Below, piece by piece: positions 50,183-59,781 of a DNA stretch of 64,000 nucleotides (positions are counted from its first letter, which is position 1; each line of letters opens with the position of its first letter). Made by a program: the position numbers and the translations under genes. The notes under the pieces are model-generated. The model did not search any database. It saw only the letters and a program-made list of their open reading frames with translations, and was not told the DNA's origin. The stretch is from an uncultured Eubacteriales bacterium (GTDB lineage Bacteria > Bacillota > Clostridia > Christensenellales > UBA1242), in NCBI GenBank assembly GCA_902496015.1, contig CABUZJ010000001.1, positions 62,001-126,000 on the forward strand, given 5' to 3'.

Positions 50183-51825
50183 TGAATTTGGGCAATGCTT
50201 TTAAAATGGCTTTTAAAAGTTTATGGGCTAGCAAAATGCGAACTTTTCTCACTATGCTTGGCGTTATTATTGGCGTGCTTACCATTGCACTTTTAACCAC
50301 GGTTACAGATGGTGCAACTGGAACAATTATCAACTCTTTAAAAAAGGAAAGTAAATTAAGTATGATATTGGTTCAAAAGCCAACTACTGTTGAGTTTTTT
50401 AATGATACTATAATGCCAATTAAAGAAGGTGAAAATATTGGTAAATTTGAATATAGTGTGGTGTTAAAGAACACTAGTGATGTTAATTCTGGGGCAGTTA
50501 AGGTGCCTGTGGGGAATGCACAATACTATAAGCGTCCTGTTGCAACACAAGCCACGATTTATGGTGTAGATAAAAATTATAAAGATATTAGGAATTTAAC
50601 ATTAGAAGGAAATTGGTTAGAAGAAGCAAATCAAATTGTAGTTGATAGAGAATTTATTGATACTTGGTTTGGAAAAAATGTTGCAAATGAAAATGTTATA
50701 GGGCAAAAAGTGAATTTAGGTGGAAAACAATTAATTAAAATTAGTGTTCCTGCAACAGATGAACAAAGAGCCGAAGTTTTTTACGAAACAATAAATAATA
50801 TTTTAACTATGCCACTTGGCACAGGTGAGCAAACAATGTCTTATAGTAGCAATTCGCTTGCCGATTTCGATTTAAGTGTAAACTACATAGATAATACATT
50901 AATTGCCTATGTTGAACCAAATGCGTTTTTTAGTGATGATAGTTTGTTATCCATCATTAAAAATGGATTAATGACAGTTATGACACCAGAAGAACAACAG
51001 TCAGTTAATTTGGTTGAAATTGCTGATTATTTTAATACTGATAGCCAAATTGAATATATAATTGTGGGAGTGGCGAAAGAAGATAACAGTGCATTCTCAA
51101 CAACATCATCAAGTTCAAGTGATATGAAAGGTAGCCTTGATTCTATGGGTGAAGAATTTGCTGCACTTGGTGAAGTTATGGAAAGGGGAGCAAAAGGCAT
51201 TGTTTACATGGTTATTGACAATGAAAATCTTTCAGTTTTAACCAATGATGCTAGTATTACAGATGTTAAAGATGTAATAATTAATGGTGCATATTTAAGA
51301 TATGAAAATGAAGATGAGGTGGCTTCTGGTAACATTAAAATTATGATGGCATTTATGCAAAAAGGATACACTATTATGACAGACATAATGCCAATTTCAA
51401 TGGATAGTGTGGCTACTATTGTTGATGAGGCTATGAATATATTAACAATTATGCTTACTGTTATTGCAAGTATTTCACTTGTAGTTGGCGGAATTGGCAT
51501 TATGAATATTATGCTTGTTGCTGTTAGCGAACGCACAAGAGAAATAGGAATTAGAAAAGCAATTGGTGCAAAAACTTCTAGCATATTAACTCAATTTTTA
51601 GTTGAAGCACTAATAGTTAGTGTTCTTGGTGGATTAATTGGTTTAGCTTTATCGTTTATTGGTTCGCTTATTATTGGAAATTATATTGGAATTACTTTAA
51701 TTATGCCACTTTGGGTTATTGGGCTAAGCCTTGGGTTCTGTTTAGTAATAGGTGTTATATTTGGAATGTATCCTGCAATTAAAGCTTCTAAATTACAACC
51801 GATTGACGCATTAAGAAGAGATTAA
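50182..51825 (+). CDS. MacB/FtsX-like ABC permease
   Basis: The 547-residue protein has an N-terminal helix (about 20-42, following the family's KMRTFLTMLGVIIGV), a large extracellular MacB periplasmic-core-like domain (about 45-415), and three C-terminal helices, with GGIGIMNIMLVAVSERTREIGIRKAIGA near 438-465 typical of MacB. The outer domain is longer than usual and includes a Ser/Thr-rich stretch near 305-315. With the ATPase it should export a peptide, antibiotic or lipid. AAGGAGG lies before ATG. Confidence 0.92.
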   Translation: MNLGNAFKMAFKSLWASKMRTFLTMLGVIIGVLTIALLTTVTDGATGTIINSLKKESKLSMILVQKPTTVEFFNDTIMPIKEGENIGKFEYSVVLKNTSDVNSGAVKVPVGNAQYYKRPVATQATIYGVDKNYKDIRNLTLEGNWLEEANQIVVDREFIDTWFGKNVANENVIGQKVNLGGKQLIKISVPATDEQRAEVFYETINNILTMPLGTGEQTMSYSSNSLADFDLSVNYIDNTLIAYVEPNAFFSDDSLLSIIKNGLMTVMTPEEQQSVNLVEIADYFNTDSQIEYIIVGVAKEDNSAFSTTSSSSSDMKGSLDSMGEEFAALGEVMERGAKGIVYMVIDNENLSVLTNDASITDVKDVIINGAYLRYENEDEVASGNIKIMMAFMQKGYTIMTDIMPISMDSVATIVDEAMNILTIMLTVIASISLVVGGIGIMNIMLVAVSERTREIGIRKAIGAKTSSILTQFLVEALIVSVLGGLIGLALSFIGSLIIGNYIGITLIMPLWVIGLSLGFCLVIGVIFGMYPAIKASKLQPIDALRRD

Positions 51826-51840
51826 TAATTAATAAGTTAT

Positions 51841-51868
51841 AAAACCACATTTACTATGTGGTTTTGTT
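51841..51868 (+). terminator. Terminator
   Basis: AAAACCACAT pairs with ATGTGGTTTT, followed by GTTT. Confidence 0.8.
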
Positions 51869-51892
51869 TATATTAAATTAAAAATTTGCATA

Positions 51893-51921
51893 TTTACAAA
51901 TATAAATTTATGTGTTAAACT
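51893..51921 (+). promoter_or_regulatory. Promoter of ankyrin-like gene
   Basis: TTTACA (51893-51898), 17 nt, TAAACT (51916-51921). Confidence 0.6.
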
Positions 51922-51943
51922 ATAAACAGGAGGCAAAGATGTT

Positions 51944-53071
51944 ATGAATATTGTTGATAGAATTCTTGAAAAAGTAGAGAGATTAGAAAGAAACGGAGTA
52001 AATAAAAAAGATATTGAACAAATTTTAATAGAATACTTTAAGAATAAAGATAATAGTTTACTTCTTGAGTTAAAATCAGAAAGTCCTAGATATATCTCTT
52101 TAAATATAATTGATATAAGTATAAGTCACAAATATGAAGAATTTGTTAGTTTTCTTGTTGAGAATTATATTGAGTTAGTTAAAAAACAAGGCGAATATGG
52201 AGATACTTATTTTCATTATATTGCAAAAAGTGGGATTGAAAGTGTATTAATAAAAGCTTTAGAAATAGACATTGATCTGGCAAAAATAAAAAATAACCAT
52301 GACAAAAACACTTTTTTACATGTTGCTGCCGATAATAAACTAGAAAATGTATTAGTAGAAGCATTAAGAAGAAACTTGGAGTTAGCAAAAATTCAAAATA
52401 GGGAAGGTGATACATTTTTACATGATGCTGCTAATATTGGCCTTGAAAATGTATTAGTAGAAGCATTAGGAAGAAACTTGGAGTTAGCAAAAATTCAAAA
52501 TAGGGAAGGTGATACATTTTTACATGATGCTGCTAATATTGGCCTTGAAAAAGTATTAACAGAAGCATTAAAAATAAATCCAGAGTTAGCAAAAATTCAA
52601 AATACGAAAGGTGATACATTTTTACATAATGCAGCTGATACTGGTCTTAAAAAAGTATTAATAGAAGCATTAAAAATAAATCCAGAATTAGCAAAAATAC
52701 AAAATAGAAAAGGTAATACATTTTTACACGATGCTGCTAATAATAAACTTGAAAATGTATTAATAGAAGCATTAGAAATAAATCCAGAGTTAGCAGAAAT
52801 TCAAAATAGAAAAGGTAATACATTTTTACACGATGCTGCTAATAAAAAACTTGAAAATGTATTAATGAAAACTTTATTATATAATGCAAAACAATTAAAA
52901 ATTGTAAACACGACAAATAAAACTTTTTTGGACCTTGCTGATGATAATTGCCTTAGAGATTTATTAATAAAAGTTTTAAGCATTGGACATGATTTGAGTT
53001 CTGATAAAAGTGAAGAAAAAATAGAAGATAATAATAACTTATTGGATATGTTAAGTGAAATGGAAAAATAA
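51944..53071 (+). CDS. Ankyrin-like repeat protein
   Basis: The 375-residue soluble protein has a helical N-terminus (1-95), about seven 34-residue repeats (about 95-335) with consensus G-x-T-F-L-H-D-A-A-N-x-x-L-E-x-V-L-x-E-A-L, and an acidic end. TFLHxAA matches the ankyrin TPLHxAA core; each unit is one residue longer than the usual 33. AGGAGG lies 10 nt before ATG. Single gene with its own promoter and terminator. Such proteins bind other proteins; the partner is unknown. Confidence 0.8.
   Translation: MNIVDRILEKVERLERNGVNKKDIEQILIEYFKNKDNSLLLELKSESPRYISLNIIDISISHKYEEFVSFLVENYIELVKKQGEYGDTYFHYIAKSGIESVLIKALEIDIDLAKIKNNHDKNTFLHVAADNKLENVLVEALRRNLELAKIQNREGDTFLHDAANIGLENVLVEALGRNLELAKIQNREGDTFLHDAANIGLEKVLTEALKINPELAKIQNTKGDTFLHNAADTGLKKVLIEALKINPELAKIQNRKGNTFLHDAANNKLENVLIEALEINPELAEIQNRKGNTFLHDAANKKLENVLMKTLLYNAKQLKIVNTTNKTFLDLADDNCLRDLLIKVLSIGHDLSSDKSEEKIEDNNNLLDMLSEMEK
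52330..52855 (+). repeat. 102-bp tandem repeat inside the ankyrin-like gene
   Basis: About five direct copies of a 102-bp unit. The copies near 52341-52442 and 52443-52544 differ at only a few positions, suggesting recent duplication; later copies are more diverged. Confidence 0.85.
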
Positions 53072-53093
53072 AAAGCACAATTATGCTTTTTAT
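53070..53093 (+). terminator. Terminator of ankyrin-like gene
   Basis: AAAAAGCA pairs with TGCTTTTT across CAATTA. Confidence 0.75.
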
Positions 53094-53286
53094 TGAGTTA
53101 ATTAATTATAATATAATGAAGCGTAATATTATATTAAAATATTTTGAATGGCAAGAAATAAGGCGATAAGTCACAGCTTGAAAAGATATTAGATAATTAT
53201 TGGAATATATTAATTATTTTACAAAAAGTTTAAAAATTATTAAAAAAAATAAAAAACTTTACTTTCAATAGTAAAGTTTTTTGTTT
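53094..53286 (+). other. Intergenic stretch ending in its own terminator
   Basis: Between the terminator of the ankyrin-like gene and the uvrB promoter lies a second hairpin, AAACTTTAC/GTAAAGTTT plus T run (53252-53286). TATAAT occurs at 53107 and 53112 but no well-spaced -35 fits. No frame with a ribosome binding site is present. A small RNA is possible; a relic of a lost gene is equally possible. Confidence 0.35.
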
Positions 53287-53377
53287 TCAAAGAATATTGA
53301 AAATATGCTAAGGGAATAATAGAATTAATGCATTTAATTATTTAAATTCTAATTATGTGGAAATTTTTAATAATATG

Positions 53378-53406
53378 TTGCAAAAAGGTGTAAAAAGAGA
53401 TATAAT
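53378..53406 (+). promoter_or_regulatory. Promoter of uvrB (leaderless layout)
   Basis: TTGCAA (53378-53383), 17 nt, TATAAT (53401-53406), ending 7 nt before ATG 53414. Confidence 0.65.
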
Positions 53407-53413
53407 AACCAAT

Positions 53414-55384
53414 ATGAAAAAAGATGAACAAAGGTTTGAATTAGTTTCTAAACATAAGCCAACAGGTGATCAACCACAGGCAATAAAAAGTTTAGTTCGA
53501 GGAATAGAAGATGGACTAAGAACTCAGGTTTTATTGGGTGTTACTGGAAGTGGTAAAACATTTACTATGGCTAATATTATTGAAAAGGTAAACCGACCTA
53601 CCTTAGTTATTGCACATAACAAAACATTAGCGGCACAACTTTGCAACGAGTTTAGAGAATATTTTCCTAATAATAGTGTTAATTACTTTGTTAGTTATTA
53701 TGATTTTTACCAGCCCGAAGCTTATATTGTTAGCAGTGATACTTACATTGAAAAAGAAACTCAGGTAAATGATGAAATAGATAAGTTAAGACATTCGGCA
53801 ACTTGCTCATTGTTTGAACGCAAAGATGTTATAATTGTTGCTTCGGTTTCTTGTATTTATGGATTGGGTGAACCAAGTGAGTATCATAAAATGGCAATAT
53901 CTTTAAGACCAAATATGCAAATAAGCAGAGATGAAGTTATATCAAGACTTGTTGATAATCAATATAAAAGAAATGATATAGAATTTACTAGGGGAACTTT
54001 TAGGGCAAATGGCGATGTGTTAGATATTTTTCCAGCAAATCAAAGTGAACATTGTATTAGAGTTGAGTTTTTTGGTGATGAGATTGAAAAAATAAGTGAA
54101 GTTGATGCTTTAACAGGTAAACCTATAAATATACTTAGTCACATTGCAATTTATCCTGCAAGCCACTATGTTGTGGGAAGTGACAAACTTGAAGGTGCAC
54201 TAAGTGAAATTGAAAAAGATATGGGAAACGAAGTTGCTGAACTAGAGTCAAAAGGGAAATTGATCGAAGCCCAAAGATTAAAACAACGCGTATCTTATGA
54301 TATTGAAATGTTAAGAGAAATGGGTTATTGCAATGGTATTGAAAATTATTCAAGATATTTTGATGGAAGAAAACCAGGGCAAACGCCTTACACATTATTT
54401 GATTATTTCCCAGACGATTGGCTTTTACTAATTGACGAAAGCCATATAACCATTCCACAAATTAGGGGTATGTTTAATGGGGACAGAGCAAGAAAAGATA
54501 ACCTAGTTAATTTTGGATTTAGATTAAAATCTGCTTATGATAACAGACCATTAACCTTTGAAGAATTTGAGAGCAAAATAGACCAAATGATTTGTGTTTC
54601 TGCAACTCCTGGACCTTATGAACTTAGTCATCAAGATAATATTGCCGAACAGATAATAAGGCCAACAGGTTTGCTAGATCCAGAAATTACAGTGAAACCA
54701 ACCAAAGGACAAATAGATGATTTAATTAGTGAACTTAATAAAACGATAGCAAGTGGTGGCAGGGCTCTGGTTACTACGCTTACTAAAAAAATGGCAGAGA
54801 ATTTGGGTTCTTATTTAAATGAAGCAGGCATTAAAAGCACTTATTTGCATAGTGAGATAAAAACCATGGAACGAATTGAAATTATTAACAGTTTGCGAAG
54901 TGGGGAAGTTGATGTTATTGTTGGAATTAATCTTTTAAGGGAAGGACTAGATTTGCCCGAAGTTAAACTTGTGGCAATTTTAGACGCAGATAAAGAAGGT
55001 TTTTTAAGAAGTGAAGGAAGTTTAATTCAAACAATTGGAAGAGCGGCAAGAAATAGTGAGGGTAGAGTTATAATGTATGCCGATATTATGACTGATTCTA
55101 TGAATAAAGCCATAACAGAAACAAATAGAAGAAGAGAAATTCAAATGGCTTATAATAAAAAGCATGGAATAATACCTAAAACAATAATTAAAGAAATTAA
55201 AAACACACTTCAAATTTCAAGCAAAGTTGAAGATGAAGTTAAGAAAGTTAAAAAGGAAAATATTCCTAAAATGATTGAAAACTTAAAGGCAATGATGAAA
55301 GTGGCTTCTGCTAACCTAGATTTTGAAAAGGCTATTGAACTTAGAGATGAAATTGCAAAATTAAATAAGAAATTAGAAAAATAG
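53414..55384 (+). CDS. uvrB: Excinuclease ABC subunit B
   Basis: The 656-residue damage-verifying helicase-like protein has Walker A GVTGSGKT (42-49), the beta-hairpin region YYDFYQPEAYI near 95-105, LLIDESH, and the C-terminal UVR domain (about 620-655) that meets UvrC. The family start (LVSKHKPTGDQPQAI at 10-24) supports ATG 53414; an ATG at 53357 upstream would add 19 foreign residues. There is no Shine-Dalgarno and the -10 box ends 7 nt before ATG. No LexA-type operator is seen. Confidence 0.97.
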   Translation: MKKDEQRFELVSKHKPTGDQPQAIKSLVRGIEDGLRTQVLLGVTGSGKTFTMANIIEKVNRPTLVIAHNKTLAAQLCNEFREYFPNNSVNYFVSYYDFYQPEAYIVSSDTYIEKETQVNDEIDKLRHSATCSLFERKDVIIVASVSCIYGLGEPSEYHKMAISLRPNMQISRDEVISRLVDNQYKRNDIEFTRGTFRANGDVLDIFPANQSEHCIRVEFFGDEIEKISEVDALTGKPINILSHIAIYPASHYVVGSDKLEGALSEIEKDMGNEVAELESKGKLIEAQRLKQRVSYDIEMLREMGYCNGIENYSRYFDGRKPGQTPYTLFDYFPDDWLLLIDESHITIPQIRGMFNGDRARKDNLVNFGFRLKSAYDNRPLTFEEFESKIDQMICVSATPGPYELSHQDNIAEQIIRPTGLLDPEITVKPTKGQIDDLISELNKTIASGGRALVTTLTKKMAENLGSYLNEAGIKSTYLHSEIKTMERIEIINSLRSGEVDVIVGINLLREGLDLPEVKLVAILDADKEGFLRSEGSLIQTIGRAARNSEGRVIMYADIMTDSMNKAITETNRRREIQMAYNKKHGIIPKTIIKEIKNTLQISSKVEDEVKKVKKENIPKMIENLKAMMKVASANLDFEKAIELRDEIAKLNKKLEK

Positions 55385-55680
55385 AATAATTTAAATTAAA
55401 TAAAATAAAAATTGCAAATAATATTAAAAAACTAACTGTTATGTTAGACATAATATTGATAAATTGCGAAAAATGTGTTAAAAGTGTAAAATTTGGCAAT
55501 TTTTAATAAATAAATTAATATTTTTGCAAAAAAATTATAATTAACTTGGATAATGAGTCAATGAATATTAAAATTGCTCATAATGAAATAATAAATATTA
55601 AATTGAGATTATTAATAAGATTAAGATTAATTTAATATTTAAAGTAACAAAAATTTATAAATATAACGAAGGGAAGAAAG
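55385..55680. other. AT-rich gap between uvrB and uvrA
   Basis: The 296-nt gap is A/T-rich, with no open frame that has a ribosome binding site, no clear terminator and no palindrome of the GAAC-GTTC type used by LexA in Clostridia. It probably holds a uvrA promoter that I cannot place. Confidence 0.5.
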
Positions 55681-58494
55681 ATGAAAGAGTGTATTGAAAT
55701 TTATGGAGCAAAAGAGAATAATTTAAAAAATATTGATGTAACTATTCCTAGAAATAAATTGGTTGTGTTTACTGGTCTTTCGGGTTCGGGTAAAAGTAGT
55801 TTGGCTTTTGATACAATTTTTGCAGAAGGTCAAAGAAGATATATGGAAAGTTTGTCTTCTTATGCTCGTCAATTTTTGGGGCAAATGCAAAAACCTGATG
55901 TTGAAAAAATTGAAGGGCTAAGCCCAGCTATTGCAATAGACCAAAAAACAACTTCCTCTAATCCAAGGTCAACTGTGGGAACAGTTACTGAAATTTACGA
56001 TTATATGCGACTATTATTTGCTCATCTTGGCACGCCATATTGTCCAAACTGCGGAACGCCTATTAGTCCATCTAGTATTGATGCCATAATTGAAAAAGTG
56101 CTTTCTTATGCAGAAGGAACTAAAATTATGGTGATTGCGCCAGTTATTAGAAATCGTAAGGGTGAATTTGGCAAAATGTTTGAAAATTTTGCTAAACTTG
56201 GTTATGTTAGAGTGAAAGTTGACGGCGAAATTTACACATTAGACCAAGAAATAAAATTGGATAAACAGAAAAAACATAACATTTTTGTGGTAATTGATAG
56301 GCTTGTTATTAAAGATAATATTAGGTCTAGACTTGCTGAAAGTATTGAAACTGCTTTAAAACTTGCAGAAGACATTGTTATAATAGATTTCAATGGCAAA
56401 GAAGAATTATTTAGCACAAGACATTCTTGCCCTGAATGTGGGTTTAGTTTTAGTGAAATAACACCTAGATTATTTTCATTTAACACGCCACTTGGTGCCT
56501 GTCCTACTTGTTCAGGCATAGGGTATAAAATGGAAATCGATGAAAATTTACTTTTTAAAGATAAATCTAAAAGCCTTAATGAAGGCAACTTTATGAGTAT
56601 TAATTGGTTTAATGGTGATTATTTTTATAAGTATTTAACAGCACTTTCAAAGAAATATAAGTTTAGCCTAGACACTCCTATTCAAGATTTGCCAAAAGAT
56701 ATTTATGACATGATTTTATATGGCAATAATGGCGAAGAACTGCAAGTTAAATATCAAACGAATAATTTTAGTGGAGAGTTTAAGGGGTCTTTTGAAGGAA
56801 TAATAAATAACCTTTATAGAAGATATAGAGAAACTAACAGTGAATTTATAAAAAGTGAAATTGAAAGATATATGGTTTCAAAACCTTGCCCAACTTGTCA
56901 TGGCAAAAGGTTGAATAAACAAGCATTGAGTGTAAAAATTGATGGGCTTAATATTGCACAGGTGTGTGATATGAGTGTTGTTGAAATAAATGATTGGTTA
57001 AATAATTTGCCATTGAATAAAAAACAACAGCAAATTGGAGAAGGAATATTTAAGGAAATTAAGGCTAGATGTAAATTTTTGATTGATGTAGGCCTTGATT
57101 ATTTAACATTATCACGCAGTGCTGGCACACTTTCAGGTGGGGAGGCTCAAAGAATAAGACTTGCCACTCAAATTGGAAGTGGACTTGTTGGGGTTGTTTA
57201 TATTTTAGATGAGCCAAGCATTGGGCTTCATTCACGAGATACACAAAGGCTTATAAAAACTCTAACAAATTTAAGAGATTTAGGTAATACTGTAATAGTT
57301 GTAGAGCATGATGAAGATACGATTATGGCGGCAGATTATATTGTTGATGTTGGCCCTAAGGCTGGGGTGCATGGGGGAACTATTGTTGCAACAGGCACTC
57401 CGCAACAAATAATGGCGTGTGAAAAATCTTTAACTGGTCAATATTTAAGTGGGAAAAGAAAAATTGCGGTGCCTAAAAAAAGAAGACCTATGACAGACAA
57501 CTATCTTGAAATTATTGGTGCAAAACAGCATAATTTAAAAAATGTAGATGTTAAAATTCCATTGGGGTTATTTACAGCCGTTACTGGTGTATCGGGTTCT
57601 GGGAAAAGTAGCCTTATTAATGACATACTATATCCTGCACTTGCAAATAAACTAAATAAAGCAAATTTAATGCAAGGGGATTATAAGGAAATAAAAGGCA
57701 TAGAAAATTTAGATAAGGTAGTGGTGATTGACCAAAGCCCAATTGGAAGAACGCCTAGAAGTAATCCTGCAACTTACACTGGTGTGTTTACACAAATTAG
57801 AGAATTATTTGCAAAAACTCCAGAAGCAAAAGCCAAAGGATATGGTGCGGGTAGATTTAGTTTTAACATTAAAGGCGGTAGATGTGAAGCCTGTGGTGGA
57901 GATGGCGTTTTAAAAGTTGAAATGCATTTTTTGCCTGATGTTTATGTTACTTGTGATGAATGCCATGGGAAAAGATATAATTATGATACTTTACAAATAA
58001 CATATAAAGGCAAAAATATAAATGATGTTTTAGAAATGACTGTGGAAGATGCACTTAAATATTTTGAAAATATACCATCTATTCTAAATAAAATTCAAAC
58101 ACTTTATGATGTTGGATTAGGATATATAAAGCTGGGTCAGCCTGCGACAACGCTTTCGGGTGGAGAAGCACAAAGAGTTAAACTTGCTACTGAATTATCT
58201 AAGCGTGCAACAGGTAAAACTATGTATATCTTAGACGAGCCAACAACAGGACTTCATACTTATGATGTGGATAAATTGATTTCTATTTTACAAAGACTTG
58301 TTAGTGGGGGAAATACGGTTTTAGTTATTGAACACAATTTAGATATGATTAAAGTTGCAGATTATATTATTGACCTAGGGCCAGATGGCGGAACACGGGG
58401 TGGTAAAGTTATTGCAACGGGTAGTCCAGAAGAAATTGCTAAAAATAAAAAAAGCATAACTGGTAAATTTCTTGAAAAAGTTTTAAATCAATAA
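55681..58494 (+). CDS. uvrA: Excinuclease ABC subunit A
   Basis: The 937-residue DNA-damage sensor has two ABC ATPase halves: Walker A GLSGSGKSS near 32-40 and GVSGSGKSS near 640-648, each with an LSGGEAQR signature and a DEP Walker B. Zinc modules appear as CPNCG near 121, CPECG/CPTCSGIG near 250-280 and CEACGGDG/CDECHGKRYN near 738-768. Length matches the family. AAGGGAAG precedes ATG. Follows uvrB; uvrC is not in the window. Confidence 0.98.
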   Translation: MKECIEIYGAKENNLKNIDVTIPRNKLVVFTGLSGSGKSSLAFDTIFAEGQRRYMESLSSYARQFLGQMQKPDVEKIEGLSPAIAIDQKTTSSNPRSTVGTVTEIYDYMRLLFAHLGTPYCPNCGTPISPSSIDAIIEKVLSYAEGTKIMVIAPVIRNRKGEFGKMFENFAKLGYVRVKVDGEIYTLDQEIKLDKQKKHNIFVVIDRLVIKDNIRSRLAESIETALKLAEDIVIIDFNGKEELFSTRHSCPECGFSFSEITPRLFSFNTPLGACPTCSGIGYKMEIDENLLFKDKSKSLNEGNFMSINWFNGDYFYKYLTALSKKYKFSLDTPIQDLPKDIYDMILYGNNGEELQVKYQTNNFSGEFKGSFEGIINNLYRRYRETNSEFIKSEIERYMVSKPCPTCHGKRLNKQALSVKIDGLNIAQVCDMSVVEINDWLNNLPLNKKQQQIGEGIFKEIKARCKFLIDVGLDYLTLSRSAGTLSGGEAQRIRLATQIGSGLVGVVYILDEPSIGLHSRDTQRLIKTLTNLRDLGNTVIVVEHDEDTIMAADYIVDVGPKAGVHGGTIVATGTPQQIMACEKSLTGQYLSGKRKIAVPKKRRPMTDNYLEIIGAKQHNLKNVDVKIPLGLFTAVTGVSGSGKSSLINDILYPALANKLNKANLMQGDYKEIKGIENLDKVVVIDQSPIGRTPRSNPATYTGVFTQIRELFAKTPEAKAKGYGAGRFSFNIKGGRCEACGGDGVLKVEMHFLPDVYVTCDECHGKRYNYDTLQITYKGKNINDVLEMTVEDALKYFENIPSILNKIQTLYDVGLGYIKLGQPATTLSGGEAQRVKLATELSKRATGKTMYILDEPTTGLHTYDVDKLISILQRLVSGGNTVLVIEHNLDMIKVADYIIDLGPDGGTRGGKVIATGSPEEIAKNKKSITGKFLEKVLNQ

Positions 58495-58496
58495 AT

Positions 58497-58537
58497 AAAA
58501 AGGATTAAAGAAAGTTAAACTCTTTAATCCTTTTTAT
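58497..58537. terminator. Bidirectional terminator after uvrA
   Basis: AAAAAGGATTAAAGA pairs with TCTTTAATCCTTTTT; it serves uvrA and the convergent gene. Confidence 0.9.
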
Positions 58538-58930
58538 TTATTTTTCTAAATTTTCTTCAAAGCTTACTTCAATATTTTTTAAATCATCAATTAAAATATC
58601 AAGGTCTCTGCTATCAAACTGATGAAGTCTATTAACAGCATAACCTGCGATTGTTTGCTTTATCTTTGCAATGTTATCTTTAATATCTTCAAAAGGGTAA
58701 CAATAAATTGCCTTTAAAACTGTGTTAGGTGTATGAATTCTTAATAAGGTGTCTAAGGTGCATGTTTGTGTGAAAGTTGCAACATTATACCATTGTGGTT
58801 CGCCATTAACATAGCTCTTTAAAATTGGCAAAGATTCATCAGCTTTAAGTTCTTTATTAATTGCTTTTTTCCTAATTTCTCTCCAATATGCATTTAATTC
58901 CATTGTTGATGCTTTTTGAAATGTTTGCAT
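58538..58930 (-). CDS. Orphan protein, 130 residues
   Basis: AGGAGGT lies 9 nt before ATG, a strong site. The protein is soluble, starts with a helical MELNAYWREIRKKAINK-type segment, has a middle part with CTLDTLLRIHTPNT and YCYPFED, and an acidic helical end. Two or three cysteines are scattered. Single gene with its own promoter. No family is recognised. Confidence 0.65.
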   Translation of the reverse strand: MQTFQKASTMELNAYWREIRKKAINKELKADESLPILKSYVNGEPQWYNVATFTQTCTLDTLLRIHTPNTVLKAIYCYPFEDIKDNIAKIKQTIAGYAVNRLHQFDSRDLDILIDDLKNIEVSFEENLEK

Positions 58931-58954
58931 TAATTTTACCTCCTAGGGCTTTGT

Positions 58955-58983
58955 AGTATATCAGTGATTAAGTTGTTTGTCAA
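58955..58983 (-). promoter_or_regulatory. Promoter of 130-residue orphan
   Basis: Minus strand TTGACA (58983-58978), 17 nt, TATACT (58960-58955). Confidence 0.75.
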
Positions 58984-59058
58984 TAGCAATTCTTAATAAT
59001 TTTATGTAATATATAAAAATTTTAGAATATTTTAAAGAAAAAAAGTAATAATTAAATT

Positions 59059-59781
59059 ATGAGTTTAATGGCATTAAGAGCAGTTATAATTTATCTGTTC
59101 GTTTTAATTGTAGTAAGGTTAATGGGAAAAAGGCAAATAGGTGAGATGCAACCATTTGAATTGGTTATCACACTTATTATTGCAGACTTAGCATGTATTC
59201 CAATGGCAGAAGTTGCTGTGCCGTTGGGGCATGGATTAATTCCTATTTTTACTTTGCTTGTTGTTCATTTTTTAATATGTTTTATTTCTAGAAAAAGCAT
59301 GAAAGCAAGATACTTAGTTTCAGGAAGGCCTGCGATAGTTATAAGCCCTAGTGGTATTAATTATAAAGAGTTAAAAAAATTAAATATGACATTAGACGAC
59401 TTAATTGAATCTTTAAGAGGCTGTGAAATATTTAATATTGATGAAGTTGCTTATGCCATTATTGAAACAAATGGAAAAATGTGTTGCATACCAACTAGCA
59501 CGGCAGAACCAGTTACAAGGGGAGATTTAAAAATAAAAACTGCACCAGCAGCACTGCCAGTTAATCTTATTATGGATGGCAGACTGATGAAAGAAAATCT
59601 TGCAATTTGTGGCATAGATAACGATTTTATTGCAAAAATTTTAAAAAAAGCTGGGTTGAATGATATTAAAAAGGTGTTAATTTTAACAATGGATAATAAT
59701 GGAAAAGTGTTCATTCAAGGGAAGTATAAGCAACAATATGCAACCTTTAATATTAACTTTAAAGGGGGCGAAGGATGGTAA
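59059..59781 (+). CDS. DUF421 (YetF/YcaP-like) membrane protein
   Basis: The 240-residue protein has three N-terminal helices (about 5-80) with VRLMGKRQIGEMQPFELVIT, here residues about 18-37, the family hallmark, then a soluble DUF421 domain (about 85-225) with GRPAIVISPSGINYKELK near 91-108. In spore-formers such proteins (YetF, SpoVA-neighbour types) influence the envelope; the exact role is unknown. No Shine-Dalgarno is visible before ATG. It overlaps the DUF4363 gene by 7 nt, a common pairing. Confidence 0.9.
   Translation: MSLMALRAVIIYLFVLIVVRLMGKRQIGEMQPFELVITLIIADLACIPMAEVAVPLGHGLIPIFTLLVVHFLICFISRKSMKARYLVSGRPAIVISPSGINYKELKKLNMTLDDLIESLRGCEIFNIDEVAYAIIETNGKMCCIPTSTAEPVTRGDLKIKTAPAALPVNLIMDGRLMKENLAICGIDNDFIAKILKKAGLNDIKKVLILTMDNNGKVFIQGKYKQQYATFNINFKGGEGW

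Noticed and set aside
53148..53192. Short frame MARNKAISHSLKRY
   Set aside because: No ribosome binding site, too short to judge, and in an intergenic stretch.
55385..55680. Search for an SOS operator before uvrA and uvrB
   Set aside because: No GAAC-N4-GTTC type palindrome was found by eye in either upstream region.
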